NCBI GenBank assembly: GCA_937927945.1
Contig: CALEYW010000027.1
Span: forward strand, 1 to 20,863
Length of the DNA: 20,863 bases
Reading direction: 5' to 3'
From: an uncultured candidate division WPS-2 bacterium
GTDB lineage: Bacteria > Vulcanimicrobiota > Vulcanimicrobiia > Vulcanimicrobiales > Vulcanimicrobiaceae
In this document: in pieces, positions 1 to 8,011 of the stretch
Layout of the letters: each line of letters starts with the position of its first letter
Position numbering within the stretch: position 1 is the stretch's first letter
The notes under the pieces: generated by a model
What the model was told of the DNA's origin: nothing
Seen by the model: the letters and a program-made list of their open reading frames with translations, nothing else
Databases searched by the model: none
Translations under genes and position numbers: made by a program

Positions 1-49
1 CCCCGTAGAGGACTCTCACCTCCAAGTCAAGCGTCCATGCCGGGCGCAC
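1..49 (-). mobile_element. Group II intron, 5' end (partial, runs off left edge)
   Basis: Read on the minus strand, this stretch begins with GTGCGCCCGGCATGG at position 49 and continues into a GGAGG...AGTCCTC stem and CTACGGGG. GTGCG is the consensus 5' end of bacterial group II introns, and the following segment resembles the start of intron domain I as I remember it. The first intron base directly follows the T-tract of the terminator at 50-84. The rest of the element lies outside the window, so its maturase and class cannot be seen. Insertion exactly after a terminator is the habit of bacterial class C (IIC) introns, which is inference here. Confidence 0.55.
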
Positions 50-84
50 AAAAGAAGCGAGGCACCTCGCGGTGACCTCGCTTC
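50..84 (-). terminator. Rho-independent terminator of the eight-gene operon
   Basis: The 9-bp arms GAAGCGAGG (54-62) and CCTCGCTTC (76-84) pair perfectly. Inside them CACC (63-66) pairs with GGTG (71-74) around a TCGC loop, with one bulged A at 75. On the minus strand the stem is followed by TTTT (53-50). It lies 21 bases past the DUF5069 stop codon. Confidence 0.85.
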
Positions 85-105
85 AGAGTCTGCGGTACGC
101 CGGGA

Positions 106-555
106 TCAGGCCGGAACGCGCTGCGGGACCGGGCGCTTTTCGTCGAGATCGAGCAGATCGGGCCACGTCGTGACGTCGGTGCGATCCGGCGCGACTTCAC
201 CGCGCAGGTTGAGGAAATACTTCTCGCCATCGCTGCCGGGCGCCGGCCCATGCGAGAGGAACTCTTCGTTGAACGCCGCGATCTCGGCCGGCGACTTCGC
301 ATCGACGAACGGCTTCAGATACGCGACGACGTCCGCTTCGCTGTTCGCTTTCTTGATGACGTCCAACAATTTCTCACCGTCGACGCCGAGAAAGCCGAGC
401 ACGCCTTTGTCCATCGGGCAGTCGTAGTTGTATTCGCCGTTCTTGCCGTTCGCGAATGCGCCGCCCTTGTCGATCGCGCGTCCGAGTTGGACGACGCCGA
501 GCAGCTTCTCGCGCACGGAGCGCGGGTACGAATTAGTCAGATCGAGTTTCAGCAT
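106..555 (-). CDS. DUF5069 domain-containing protein
   Basis: This 149-residue protein begins with LDLTNSYPRSVREKLLGVVQLGRAIDK, close in pattern to the N-terminus I recall for DUF5069 proteins (a DLT..PRS start, then a LPRxxDK-like stretch). The biochemical function of that family is not established. No signal peptide or membrane segment is visible, so it is probably cytosolic. The ATG at 555 is used because the family pattern begins directly after it; the longer open frame upstream overlaps the GNAT gene and has no family-like sequence. It is the last gene of a long minus-strand operon, 14 bases after the acetyltransferase stop, and is followed by a strong terminator. Confidence 0.8.
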   Translation of the reverse strand: MLKLDLTNSYPRSVREKLLGVVQLGRAIDKGGAFANGKNGEYNYDCPMDKGVLGFLGVDGEKLLDVIKKANSEADVVAYLKPFVDAKSPAEIAAFNEEFLSHGPAPGSDGEKYFLNLRGEVAPDRTDVTTWPDLLDLDEKRPVPQRVPA

Positions 556-569
556 GACGACCGGTTCGA

Positions 570-1127
570 CTACCCGGAAACGGCCGGAGTTGCGGGGCGA
601 ACCGTGTAGCACGTCACCAAGCGGTCCCGATACTGCGCCAAGCGCGGCGCACCCGCGCCGATCCGTGTCGCGACCGCCACCGAGCGAGCGTTTGCGGCGT
701 GCAGTACGACGGCGAGCTGCTGCAGCCCGACCTCCGCGAACGCATAGTCGCGCAGCGCCAGCGCCGCCTCCGTCGCGTAGCCCTGGCTCCAGGCGAACGG
801 AGCCAGCCACCACCCGATCTCGACCTGCGGGATGCCGTCGATCTCGCAGCGCAGGATACCGGCCTGACCGACCGGCGCACCGTCTTCCTTGCGCCGGACG
901 ATCTTGAAGCTATTCCAGCGCTCGTGGTCCGGCGAAGCCTCGATCTCGAGCACGCGCGCCAGCCGCGCCTCGATCTCGCCGCGCGGATAGGTTGCCCCGT
1001 CGCCGATCCAGCGCATCACTTCGGGATCCGCGCTGAGCGATGCGAGAAAATCGAGATCGCTCGCCTGCTTGTCCCACAGCTGCAACCGCCCCGCCTCGAG
1101 GAAGACGCTCGCCGGCGCGCCGGTCAC
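570..1127 (-). CDS. GNAT family N-acetyltransferase (RimJ/RimL-like)
   Basis: The 185-residue product has the fold markers of the RimJ/RimL type of GNAT acetyltransferases, which move an acetyl group from acetyl-CoA to an amine. Residues 101-130 hold beta-strand 4 and motif A (VEIGWWLAPFAWSQGYATEA), with QGYAT at 115-119 as the acetyl-CoA pyrophosphate loop. HAANARSV at 133-140 is the usual N..S segment after motif B. The substrate cannot be told from sequence. The GTG start at 1127 overlaps the lysS stop as GTGA (1124-1127), so translation is probably coupled to lysS. Proximity to lysS does not by itself show that a tRNA or ribosomal protein is the target. Confidence 0.85.
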   Translation of the reverse strand: MTGAPASVFLEAGRLQLWDKQASDLDFLASLSADPEVMRWIGDGATYPRGEIEARLARVLEIEASPDHERWNSFKIVRRKEDGAPVGQAGILRCEIDGIPQVEIGWWLAPFAWSQGYATEAALALRDYAFAEVGLQQLAVVLHAANARSVAVATRIGAGAPRLAQYRDRLVTCYTVRPATPAVSG

Positions 1128-2638
1128 GTGCCGGCGGCCGGCCCTTCGTCGTCGTCGTCGTCCGTCGCGTCGGCCGGCAAGGGACGCTGCAGCGGGAAGA
1201 GCAGGATGTCGCGGATCGAGGCGTTGTTCGTCAGCATCATCACGAGCCGGTCGACGCCGATCCCGATCCCGGCGGTCGGCGGCATCCCGTACTCGAGCGC
1301 ACGCACGAAATCCCAGTCCGGCGGCGGGACTTCTTCGTCGCCGGATTCCTTCTCGGCGATCGAGAGTTCGAAGCGCCGCCGCTGATCGTCCGGGTCGTTG
1401 AGCTCGGTGAACGCGTTGGCGAGCTCCATGTGCGCGGCGAAGAGCTCGTAGCGCTCGGTGAGCTGCGGATCGTCCTTCATCCGCTTGGCCAGCGGCGAGA
1501 GCACGACCGGATAGCCGTAGACGAACGTCGGCTGCAGCAGATGCGGCTCGACGATCTTCTCGAAGAGTTTGTCGAGCGCGTGCGCGTGAGACGGCGAATC
1601 CGGGATCCCGTGCTCGCGCAGCAGCGCGAAGCACTGGTCCGGATCGAGCAGCTGCTCGCGCTCGATGCCGGCGAACTCCTTGAACGCGCCGAGATAGTCC
1701 ATGCGGCGGAACGGCGTCGCGAACGAGATCGCGTCCTCGCCGTACATCACCGTCTCGGTCCCGTGGACGCTGCGCGCGAGATGCGCCATGAGCTCTTCGT
1801 TGAAGCGCATCATGTCCTGAACGTCCCAGAACGCCGCGTACAGTTCGAGCATGGTGAACTCGGGGTTGTGGGTGCGGTCGATCCCTTCGTTGCGCCAGAT
1901 GCGCCCGATCTCGTAAACGCGCTCCATCCCGCCGACGATCAGCCGCTTCAGGTAGAGCTCGGTCGCGATGCGCAGCGAGAGCGGAATGTCGAGCGCGTTC
2001 GAATGGGTGAGGAACGGACGCGCCGTCGCGCCGCCGGCGATCGTCAGCAGCGTCGGCGTCTCGACCTCGTAGAACCCGTGCGCATCGATGAAGCGCCGCA
2101 TCTCCGCGACGATCTTCGAACGCGCGATCATCACGTCGCGCACCGCCGGGTTCACGATGAGGTCGACGTAGCGCCGGCGGTACCGCTTCTCGACGTCCTG
2201 CAGGCCGTGCCATTTGTCCGGGAGCGGCTGCAGCGATTTGCCGAGGACTTCGAGCGAACGCACGTAGAGCGAAAGCTCGCCGGTTTTGGTCCGGAACACG
2301 AAGCCGCTCGCGCCGGCGATGTCGCCGCGCTCGATTTCCTTCGCAATGGCGAAGGCTTCTTCGCCGACGTCGTTCTGCCGCACGAAGAGCTGGAAGCGCC
2401 CGGTGCGGTCGTGCAGGTCGAAGAAGATGACCTTCCCCTGGCCGCGCGCGGACATGATCCGGCCCGCGAGCGACCACGTCTGAGCCTCGGCGCGCCCCTG
2501 CTCGGGAAGCTCGGCGTACTTCGAAGCCAACTCGGCGGCGTGCGCCGTCACGTCGTAGCGGGTCGCCGCGAACGGATCGACCCCGCGCTCGCGCAGCGCG
2601 GCGAGTCTGGCACGCCGTGCCGCGACGAGATCGCTCAT
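1124..2638 (-). CDS. lysS: Lysyl-tRNA synthetase, class II
   Basis: LysS charges tRNA-Lys with lysine using ATP in the cytosol. The 504-residue length is normal for a bacterial enzyme. An N-terminal OB-fold tRNA anticodon-binding domain covers about residues 55-135 (LAGRIMSARGQGKVIFFDLHD). The class II core follows: motif 1 near 175-195, motif 2 at 243-262 (EIGRIWRNEGIDRTHNPEFT) and motif 3 at about 456-470 (AGIGIGVDRLVMML), with the motif-3 arginine present. The C-terminus ends in an unusual run of five aspartates and a glutamate, encoded by a trinucleotide repeat near 1146-1162. The ATG lies four bases after the greA stop codon, so the two are co-transcribed. Confidence 0.98.
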   Translation of the reverse strand: MSDLVAARRARLAALRERGVDPFAATRYDVTAHAAELASKYAELPEQGRAEAQTWSLAGRIMSARGQGKVIFFDLHDRTGRFQLFVRQNDVGEEAFAIAKEIERGDIAGASGFVFRTKTGELSLYVRSLEVLGKSLQPLPDKWHGLQDVEKRYRRRYVDLIVNPAVRDVMIARSKIVAEMRRFIDAHGFYEVETPTLLTIAGGATARPFLTHSNALDIPLSLRIATELYLKRLIVGGMERVYEIGRIWRNEGIDRTHNPEFTMLELYAAFWDVQDMMRFNEELMAHLARSVHGTETVMYGEDAISFATPFRRMDYLGAFKEFAGIEREQLLDPDQCFALLREHGIPDSPSHAHALDKLFEKIVEPHLLQPTFVYGYPVVLSPLAKRMKDDPQLTERYELFAAHMELANAFTELNDPDDQRRRFELSIAEKESGDEEVPPPDWDFVRALEYGMPPTAGIGIGVDRLVMMLTNNASIRDILLFPLQRPLPADATDDDDDEGPAAGT

Positions 2639-2642
2639 GGGT

Positions 2643-3146
2643 TTAGGAGGCCTTCTTGGTTTTCTTGGGGTCCTTGTTGATCGACTCGATCTTGTACTTC
2701 ATCTGACCGCGCGGCGTGGTGACGTCGACCGTCTCGCCCTTCTTGCGGCCCATCAGCGCGCGCCCGAGCGGCGACTCGTTGGAGAGCCGAGCGTTCTTCG
2801 GATCGGCCTCGGCCGAACCGACGATGGTGAACTCGTGCCCCGTCTTCGAGCTCGTTTCGACGACCTTGATCGTCGCGCCGAGGTGCACTTCGTCCGCGAC
2901 GTAGTCGCTCGCGTCGATCACGCGCGCGTTGCGGATCATCGATTCGAGTTTGAGGATACGTCCTTCGACGAAGGCCTGCTCTTGCTTGGCGTCCTCGTAT
3001 TCGGCGTTTTCCGAAATATCGCCGAACTCTTTGGCCTGCCGAATGCGCTCGTTGACCTCGCGGCGATGCACGGTCTTGAGGTCGTCGAGCTCGTCTTCGA
3101 GCTTCTTCAGACCATCACGGGTCAAAACGATTTCTTTGTCGTTCAA
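2643..3146 (-). CDS. greA: Transcription elongation factor GreA
   Basis: GreA enters the RNA polymerase secondary channel and stimulates cleavage of backtracked RNA. The 167-residue protein has the N-terminal antiparallel coiled coil (about 1-77) with the acidic tip GDISENAEYEDAK; D43 and E46 align with the catalytic-tip acids D41 and E44 of E. coli. The C-terminal globular domain contains SPLGRALMGRKKGE near 125-138. The start is TTG at 3146, chosen because the next residues match the usual GreA N-terminus and GGGAG sits about 7 bases upstream. This TTG overlaps the preceding permease stop (TTGA, 3143-3146). It lies between a transporter gene and lysS. Confidence 0.97.
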   Translation of the reverse strand: MNDKEIVLTRDGLKKLEDELDDLKTVHRREVNERIRQAKEFGDISENAEYEDAKQEQAFVEGRILKLESMIRNARVIDASDYVADEVHLGATIKVVETSSKTGHEFTIVGSAEADPKNARLSNESPLGRALMGRKKGETVDVTTPRGQMKYKIESINKDPKKTKKAS

Positions 3147-4504
3147 AAGCGACTCCCGAGCGATGCTCCAGCCCCGGCTTTCGACGTGCGGCGGACCGCA
3201 CGGCCTCTCCAGATGGCCAGGGGAAGCCCGATGATTGCGGAGGCGGCGATGAAAACCCTGGGTGAACCCTCCTCATGGAAATATCCGACCGCGAGGACCG
3301 CGGCCAAGCCGACGGCTGCCGCACCAGGCAAGAGCACGCCGCTCCAGCGCCGATCCGGCTCGCGCAGGAAGACCCGTACGGCGGCTGCGGCGGAGAGGGC
3401 GAAGAGCAGCCCGAGGAACCACGACGTCCCTTGGAGCGCGACCTGGAAGCCCGACGTCGCCGTCGGCCACAAACCCGACGCGAGGCAGAAGCCCACCGAG
3501 AGCGCCGCGATCACCATGATCGAAGCCGCCGGCTCGTCGCGCGAGTCAAGCCGCCCGAGAACGCCGGGGACGAGACCGTCGCGTCCCATCGCCAGCACGC
3601 TGCGGCTCAGGTACACGAGGGTCGTCTGCAGCGACGCCGCGAGCGAGGCGAGGACCGTCACGCTGAGCAGCAGCGGCCACTGTCCGCCGAGCAGCCCGCC
3701 CACGTACGCCAAAGCGTCCGATTGGTGCGCATCGTAGCCCGCGGCCGAGCCGACCCGGCCAAAGGCCAGCAGCGCCGCGATCAGCACGACGCTGGTCAGA
3801 GCCAGGCCGACGAGCCCGCCGACGCCGGGGCTCGATGAGCTCCCGTGCGCCTCCTCGGCGGTCGAGGCGGAGACTTCCCACCCGTCGATCATCCAGATCC
3901 CGACGACGGCGGCGCCGAGGATCCCGGCCCACTCCGGCGGCGTAGCGGTAAAGGCGATCGCATCGGCTCGGGGGTGCCCCGCAGCGAGCAGCGCCGCGCC
4001 CGCCAGCACGACGACCTCGGCCGCGAGGAGCGCGAGCGCCAGCAGCGCGGTCGGCCGAAGGCCGACCCACAAGACGACGGCGCCCGCGATCGTCCAGCCC
4101 GACGCGACCGCGGCGACGGCCAAGGCGTTCCCCGCCAGCGACGGAGCGAGGAGGTCGAGCGTGTAGGTCCCGGCCGGCAGCGCCGTCGCCTGGATCGCGA
4201 ACAGGTTCGCGACGAGCAGCACCCACGCGCCGTACGCACCGGCTTCCGGCCCGAAGGCGGAACGGATCCACGTGTACGACGAACCGGCATCGCCCATCCG
4301 TTCGCCCAGCCGGCGGTATCCGGCCGCGACCATCGCCATCAGCACCGTGACGATCACCAGGGCGAGCCACGCCCATCGTCCGGCGGCCGCGATCATCGCC
4401 GCCATCGTCGTCGCGAGCGAGAACGCCGGGCCCATCGCCGCGGCCGCGACGACGATCAAGTCGCGCAGCCCCAGCACGCGGTGGAGGTGCGGCTGCGCGT
4501 TCAC
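3143..4504 (-). CDS. APC superfamily amino acid/polyamine permease
   Basis: This 453-residue protein is almost entirely hydrophobic, with about twelve predicted membrane segments. It starts with the APC-type first helix (HRVLGLRDLIVVAAAAMGPAF) and later has SSYTWIRSAFGPEAGAYGAW, which matches the helix 2-3 region of amino acid permeases. The substrate is not evident. The GTG start at 4504 overlaps the stop of the upstream permease as GTGA, and its own stop overlaps the greA TTG start. It is only loosely similar to its neighbour at 4501-5922, so an old duplication or simple co-recruitment is possible; a heteromeric transporter is not implied. Confidence 0.88.
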   Translation of the reverse strand: MNAQPHLHRVLGLRDLIVVAAAAMGPAFSLATTMAAMIAAAGRWAWLALVIVTVLMAMVAAGYRRLGERMGDAGSSYTWIRSAFGPEAGAYGAWVLLVANLFAIQATALPAGTYTLDLLAPSLAGNALAVAAVASGWTIAGAVVLWVGLRPTALLALALLAAEVVVLAGAALLAAGHPRADAIAFTATPPEWAGILGAAVVGIWMIDGWEVSASTAEEAHGSSSSPGVGGLVGLALTSVVLIAALLAFGRVGSAAGYDAHQSDALAYVGGLLGGQWPLLLSVTVLASLAASLQTTLVYLSRSVLAMGRDGLVPGVLGRLDSRDEPAASIMVIAALSVGFCLASGLWPTATSGFQVALQGTSWFLGLLFALSAAAAVRVFLREPDRRWSGVLLPGAAAVGLAAVLAVGYFHEEGSPRVFIAASAIIGLPLAIWRGRAVRRTSKAGAGASLGSRF

Positions 4505-5922
4505 CGTTCGCGCAGCGCCGATTTGCGGTAGCCGTAGAGCGCGTAGATCGCGACGCCGACGAGGAACCAGATCGCGAAGCGCAGCCAGGTCAGCGGCGCG
4601 AGGCCCCCGACCGTCAGCCACGTGCAGAGCGCGATCCCGATCGCGGGAACCGCGATCGGACCGAACGGAACGCGAAACGGTCGCGCAACGCCCGGATGCG
4701 TGAAGCGCAAGGTCATGACGCCGGCGCACACGATCACGAACGCCGAGAGCGTCCCGATGTTGACGAACTCGAGCAGCACGCTGAGCGGAACGCCGAGCGC
4801 CAAGACCGCCACGACGATCCCCGTCGACATCGTCATGATCAGCGGCGTACGCGTACGCGCGTTTACCGCGCCGAATGCGCGCGGCAGCAGACGGTCGCGC
4901 GACATCACGTAAAAGATGCGCACCTGACCCAAGAGCGAGATGAGCATCGAGGCGCTGGTCCCCGTGACCGTTCCGAGGAGAACGAGCGCGAACAGCCACG
5001 GGTTGTTGCCGGCATGCGTGACCGCGTCGAGCAAACCGGAGTTGGTGTCGATCTTGTCCCACGCGACGACACCGACGGCAACCGCGGCGACGGCGGAGAA
5101 CAGGACCGCGCCGATCACGAGCGAGCCGATGATCGCGCGCGGTACGTCGCGCTGCGGGTCGACGGCCTCTTCGCTCGCGACCGTCACCGTGTCGAAGCCG
5201 ATGTACGCGAAGAAGACGGCCGCCGCACCCGTCACGATCCCGCCCAGGCCGAACGGCGCGAACGGATGATACGCGTGCGGGTGGATCGCACCGGCGACCC
5301 CGCCGACGAACGCGAAGAGCGCGACGAGCTGCACGACGACCAGCACTACGTTCGTCGCGGCCGACTCGCGGATGCCGATCGACAGAATAACGGAGAGAAC
5401 CAGGATCGTGAAAAACGCCAGCAGGTCGACCTGCGAGTGCGCGAGGTCGAGCTGGCCGTTCGGCGCCACGATGTTCGCCGTTTGCGCCCATGCGGGCAGT
5501 GTTACGCCGAGCCGGCCGAGCAGCTGCTGCAGGGCGCCCGAGAACGTCGCGGCGAGCGGCGCGACGCTGATCCCGTACTCGAGGATCAGATCCCAGCCGA
5601 TCACCCACGCGACCACCTCGCCCAGTGCTGCGTAGGCATAGGTGTACGCGCTCCCGGCGACCGGGACCATCGACGCGAGCTCCGCATAACACAACGCGAC
5701 GAAGAAGCAGGTCACGCCGGAGAGGCCGAACGCCGCGATCACCGCCGGCCCCGCGGCGTGCGCGCCGGTGCCGACCGTCGTGAAGATGCCGCCAAGCATC
5801 GTGCCCAGACCGACCGCGATGAGCGCCTTCACACCCAAGACGCGCCGCAGCGGAACGCCGTCGGAGGGCAAGCGTTCGCGATCGTGCGCCTGGCGCGCGA
5901 ACAGGTTTCGGATCAGCGACAA
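4501..5922 (-). CDS. Cationic amino acid transporter-like APC permease
   Basis: The 473-residue protein resembles the YfnA/CAT group of APC permeases. Family marks include LRRVLGVKALIAVGLGTMLGG near the N-terminus (helix 1), GPAVIAAFGLSGVTCFFVAL, YAELASMVPVAGSAYTYAY, an AYIGFDTVTVASEEA segment and the terminal IWFLVGVAIYALYGYRKS found in CAT-type carriers. It should be an inner-membrane amino acid importer or exchanger; lysine or arginine is plausible from the family but not shown. The start is TTG at 5922, since no ATG or GTG occurs before the first helix. The gene begins four bases after the stop of the quinate-dehydrogenase-like gene, which places it in the same operon. Confidence 0.9.
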   Translation of the reverse strand: MSLIRNLFARQAHDRERLPSDGVPLRRVLGVKALIAVGLGTMLGGIFTTVGTGAHAAGPAVIAAFGLSGVTCFFVALCYAELASMVPVAGSAYTYAYAALGEVVAWVIGWDLILEYGISVAPLAATFSGALQQLLGRLGVTLPAWAQTANIVAPNGQLDLAHSQVDLLAFFTILVLSVILSIGIRESAATNVVLVVVQLVALFAFVGGVAGAIHPHAYHPFAPFGLGGIVTGAAAVFFAYIGFDTVTVASEEAVDPQRDVPRAIIGSLVIGAVLFSAVAAVAVGVVAWDKIDTNSGLLDAVTHAGNNPWLFALVLLGTVTGTSASMLISLLGQVRIFYVMSRDRLLPRAFGAVNARTRTPLIMTMSTGIVVAVLALGVPLSVLLEFVNIGTLSAFVIVCAGVMTLRFTHPGVARPFRVPFGPIAVPAIGIALCTWLTVGGLAPLTWLRFAIWFLVGVAIYALYGYRKSALRER

Positions 5923-5926
5923 CGGT

Positions 5927-6838
5927 TTATGCGGCCTGGAATTCGATGACGCGCGGCTTGAGGTCGAGCTCGCGCAGCAGCCTCCGGTAGTCGTCCTCGG
6001 TGACGTCGACCCACTTCTTCCCCAGCAGTGCGACGAGCGCGGCCTCGACGACGTTCGTTCCGAACGAACGGCCGCCGAAATCCGGCGTCGTCGTCACCAG
6101 CCGCGCGATCCCGCGTCCGCGCAGGAAGTCGACGTCCTTCGCGGTGACGGTGTTGGTGAGGATCGTCTTGCCGTCCAGCCGGTCCGGCATGAATTGCCGC
6201 ATGAAGTGGTAATCGCCCGCGATGATCTCGGCATCCTCGTAGTATTCCGGGTACTTGGGCTGCGGCGCGCGATCTTGCTTCTTGCCGGTCGGGTAGAAGA
6301 ATTGGAACGGCAGTTTGCAGGCGTCGGGAAGATATCGGCGCGCCATCTCCTCGAACTCGTCGAGCCCGCGCACCGGCCGGTCGAGATCGAGCGCGAAGAT
6401 GAAGTCGCCGAAGATCACGTCGGCGCCGGCCTGAACGAGCGCCTGCGCCATGCCGAAGCGGTCGAGCGCGCTGACCATCAGCACGCGCTTCCCGCGCAGT
6501 TCGACGCCGAGCGTCTCGTGCATGAATGCGATCGCCTGCCGCTCGAGCGTGTTCTTCAACCCGCTTCCGTCGACGACCGGCGTCAGCTTCACCGCCTCGA
6601 GCAGCCGCACGCCGTCACGCAGCGCGTAACGGTCCTTGCCGGCGTACAGATACACGTCGATCCCACCGAGCCCGATCGCATCGACCGTCCCATCGAGCGC
6701 CTTGAGCCGCGCGATCGCCCGATCGATCGACCCATCCGTCCCGACCCGCGAAATATCGAACCGCTCCCCAAGCAGCTCCACCTCCGTACGGTGATCGCGC
6801 GACGACGATCCCAGCGATACCGAGACGACCGTCTTCAC
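5927..6838 (-). CDS. Protein of the 'quinate 5-dehydrogenase' annotation group
   Basis: This 303-residue protein matches a bacterial family I know under the database name quinate 5-dehydrogenase. Conserved-looking stretches are VSVSLGSSSRDHRTEVE at the N-terminus, IGLGGIDVYLYAGKDRY (55-71), VDGSGLKNTLER (89-100), KRVLMVSALDRFGMA (117-131) and LVTTTPDFGGRSFGTNVVEA. I see no clear GxGxxG Rossmann motif, so dehydrogenase activity should not be taken for granted. The GTG start at 6838 overlaps the stop of the acyl-ACP-reductase-like gene as GTGA, so the two are probably made together and may act in one pathway. The true substrate is unknown. Confidence 0.75.
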   Translation of the reverse strand: MKTVVSVSLGSSSRDHRTEVELLGERFDISRVGTDGSIDRAIARLKALDGTVDAIGLGGIDVYLYAGKDRYALRDGVRLLEAVKLTPVVDGSGLKNTLERQAIAFMHETLGVELRGKRVLMVSALDRFGMAQALVQAGADVIFGDFIFALDLDRPVRGLDEFEEMARRYLPDACKLPFQFFYPTGKKQDRAPQPKYPEYYEDAEIIAGDYHFMRQFMPDRLDGKTILTNTVTAKDVDFLRGRGIARLVTTTPDFGGRSFGTNVVEAALVALLGKKWVDVTEDDYRRLLRELDLKPRVIEFQAA

Positions 6839-7944
6839 GCCGAGGCCTCGCGGCGTTCGGCGGCGGCGGCGCGGGTGCGGGCGATCTGTTCGCGCGAGAT
6901 CGGCAGGTCGAACGCGCGCATGTCGGCCAGCGAGAAGCCGTCGCGTTCGGCGAGCGCGTCGATCTCGCGGACTTTCGCGACGTCGATTCCGCGGCCGAGC
7001 GTGTACGGTTCGCAGCGCTCCTCGAGTCCGAGCACCATCGTCTCGGACATGCAGGCCAGCGCCGTTCCGGCCGGCAGACCCATGTCGAAGGGCGACCCGG
7101 GCTCGCGCACGCGCGACCACTTCATGTCGCCGGGAACGCGCATGTTGCCGCCCTCGACGACGAGCACGTCCGGGCGTTCGAGCGCCACGCGGCGCGAGAC
7201 GTCGTGCGGGAGCGAGAGTTCGCACACGACCGCGCCGGTGCGCAGGTCTTCGGGCTCGATCACGTCCTGCGTCGACGACGTCGCGGTCAGCACCATGTCG
7301 GCCCGGCGCACCGCCGCGGAGATGTCGGTCGTGTACGACGAGCCGCACGGCAACGCGGACGCGATCGATTCGTGGAACTTGCGCAGCCGCGTCTCGTTGC
7401 GCGAAACCAAGATCACGTGGCCGACCCGCGGCGCGATCAACTCGACGCACGCGCCGCCGATCGAGCCGGTTGCGCCGATGACGGCGACCGTCGCCTCGCG
7501 CGGATCGATCGCCATCTCGTCGGCGGCACGAAAGAGGCTGCGCACGCCGGCGGCGATGGTCAGCGAGTTGCCGGTCGTGACGGGGATCGGCGCGCGCTCG
7601 GCGATCGTCACGCCGCCGTCACCGACGACGCCGGTGAACGCGCCGAGACCCGCAACTTGCGCGCCGAGCTCGACGCCGATGTCGATCGCCTTGAGGATGC
7701 GGTCGTACACCTGCTCGCGCGGGAACTCGAGCATCTGCGACGGCAGCAGCGGCGCCGCGACGAACCATCCCTCCGTCTCGCGCCCGTCGGGCGTCCGAAT
7801 ACCGGTGACGTGGGCGGCGGCGTACGCCGGCATCCACTCGAGGATTTTCGCGATGATCGGCTTGCCCTTGCCTCGCGCGCCCGGCTCGTAGCGCACGACG
7901 TCCTCGAACGATAGGGGGTGGATCACAAAGCAGAATCTGGCCAT
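6835..7944 (-). CDS. Long-chain acyl-[acyl-carrier-protein] reductase-like protein (AAR family)
   Basis: The 369-residue protein aligns along its length with cyanobacterial acyl-ACP reductase (AAR), which reduces fatty acyl-ACP to fatty aldehyde with NADPH. It starts with FVIHPLSFEDV (AAR: LIGHLTSLEHA), has ALGAFTGVVGDG-type sequence at about 98-110, a nucleotide-binding VAVIGATGSIGGA at 153-165, and ALACMSETMVLGLE at 295-308, where C298 matches the cysteine that carries the acyl thioester in AAR. Automatic pipelines often call such proteins shikimate dehydrogenase. No aldehyde-deformylating oxygenase is nearby. The ATG at 7944 is preferred to an ATG at 8013, which would overlap the divergent gene's start. 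It is the first gene of the operon. Confidence 0.72.
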   Translation of the reverse strand: MARFCFVIHPLSFEDVVRYEPGARGKGKPIIAKILEWMPAYAAAHVTGIRTPDGRETEGWFVAAPLLPSQMLEFPREQVYDRILKAIDIGVELGAQVAGLGAFTGVVGDGGVTIAERAPIPVTTGNSLTIAAGVRSLFRAADEMAIDPREATVAVIGATGSIGGACVELIAPRVGHVILVSRNETRLRKFHESIASALPCGSSYTTDISAAVRRADMVLTATSSTQDVIEPEDLRTGAVVCELSLPHDVSRRVALERPDVLVVEGGNMRVPGDMKWSRVREPGSPFDMGLPAGTALACMSETMVLGLEERCEPYTLGRGIDVAKVREIDALAERDGFSLADMRAFDLPISREQIARTRAAAAERREASA

Positions 7945-8011
7945 CCCGGCGGAGCTTTTTCGCCGTCCGGCGCCGGGAGCCCGCGAACCCGGCCGGGAAA
8001 GGTCCGGGGGC

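Noticed and set aside
1146..1162. GTC/CGT trinucleotide repeat as a microsatellite or regulatory repeat
   Set aside because: It is explained by the run of aspartate codons at the LysS C-terminus. No copy-number role can be shown from one sequence.
570..2477. Long minus-strand open frame of 635 codons overlapping lysS
   Set aside because: Only its last 185 codons (from the GTG at 1127) encode a real protein, the GNAT enzyme. The rest is an arginine-rich shadow of lysS in another frame.
1040..2680. Plus-strand open frame of 546 codons opposite lysS
   Set aside because: It is antisense to a clear lysyl-tRNA synthetase, is dominated by Arg/Glu/Asp-rich low-information sequence and has no domain. 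High-GC genes commonly create such frames.
4696..7891. Long plus-strand open frames opposite the permease and reductase genes
   Set aside because: The opposite strand encodes recognisable families with intact motifs. The plus-strand products are arginine-rich and show no family similarity.
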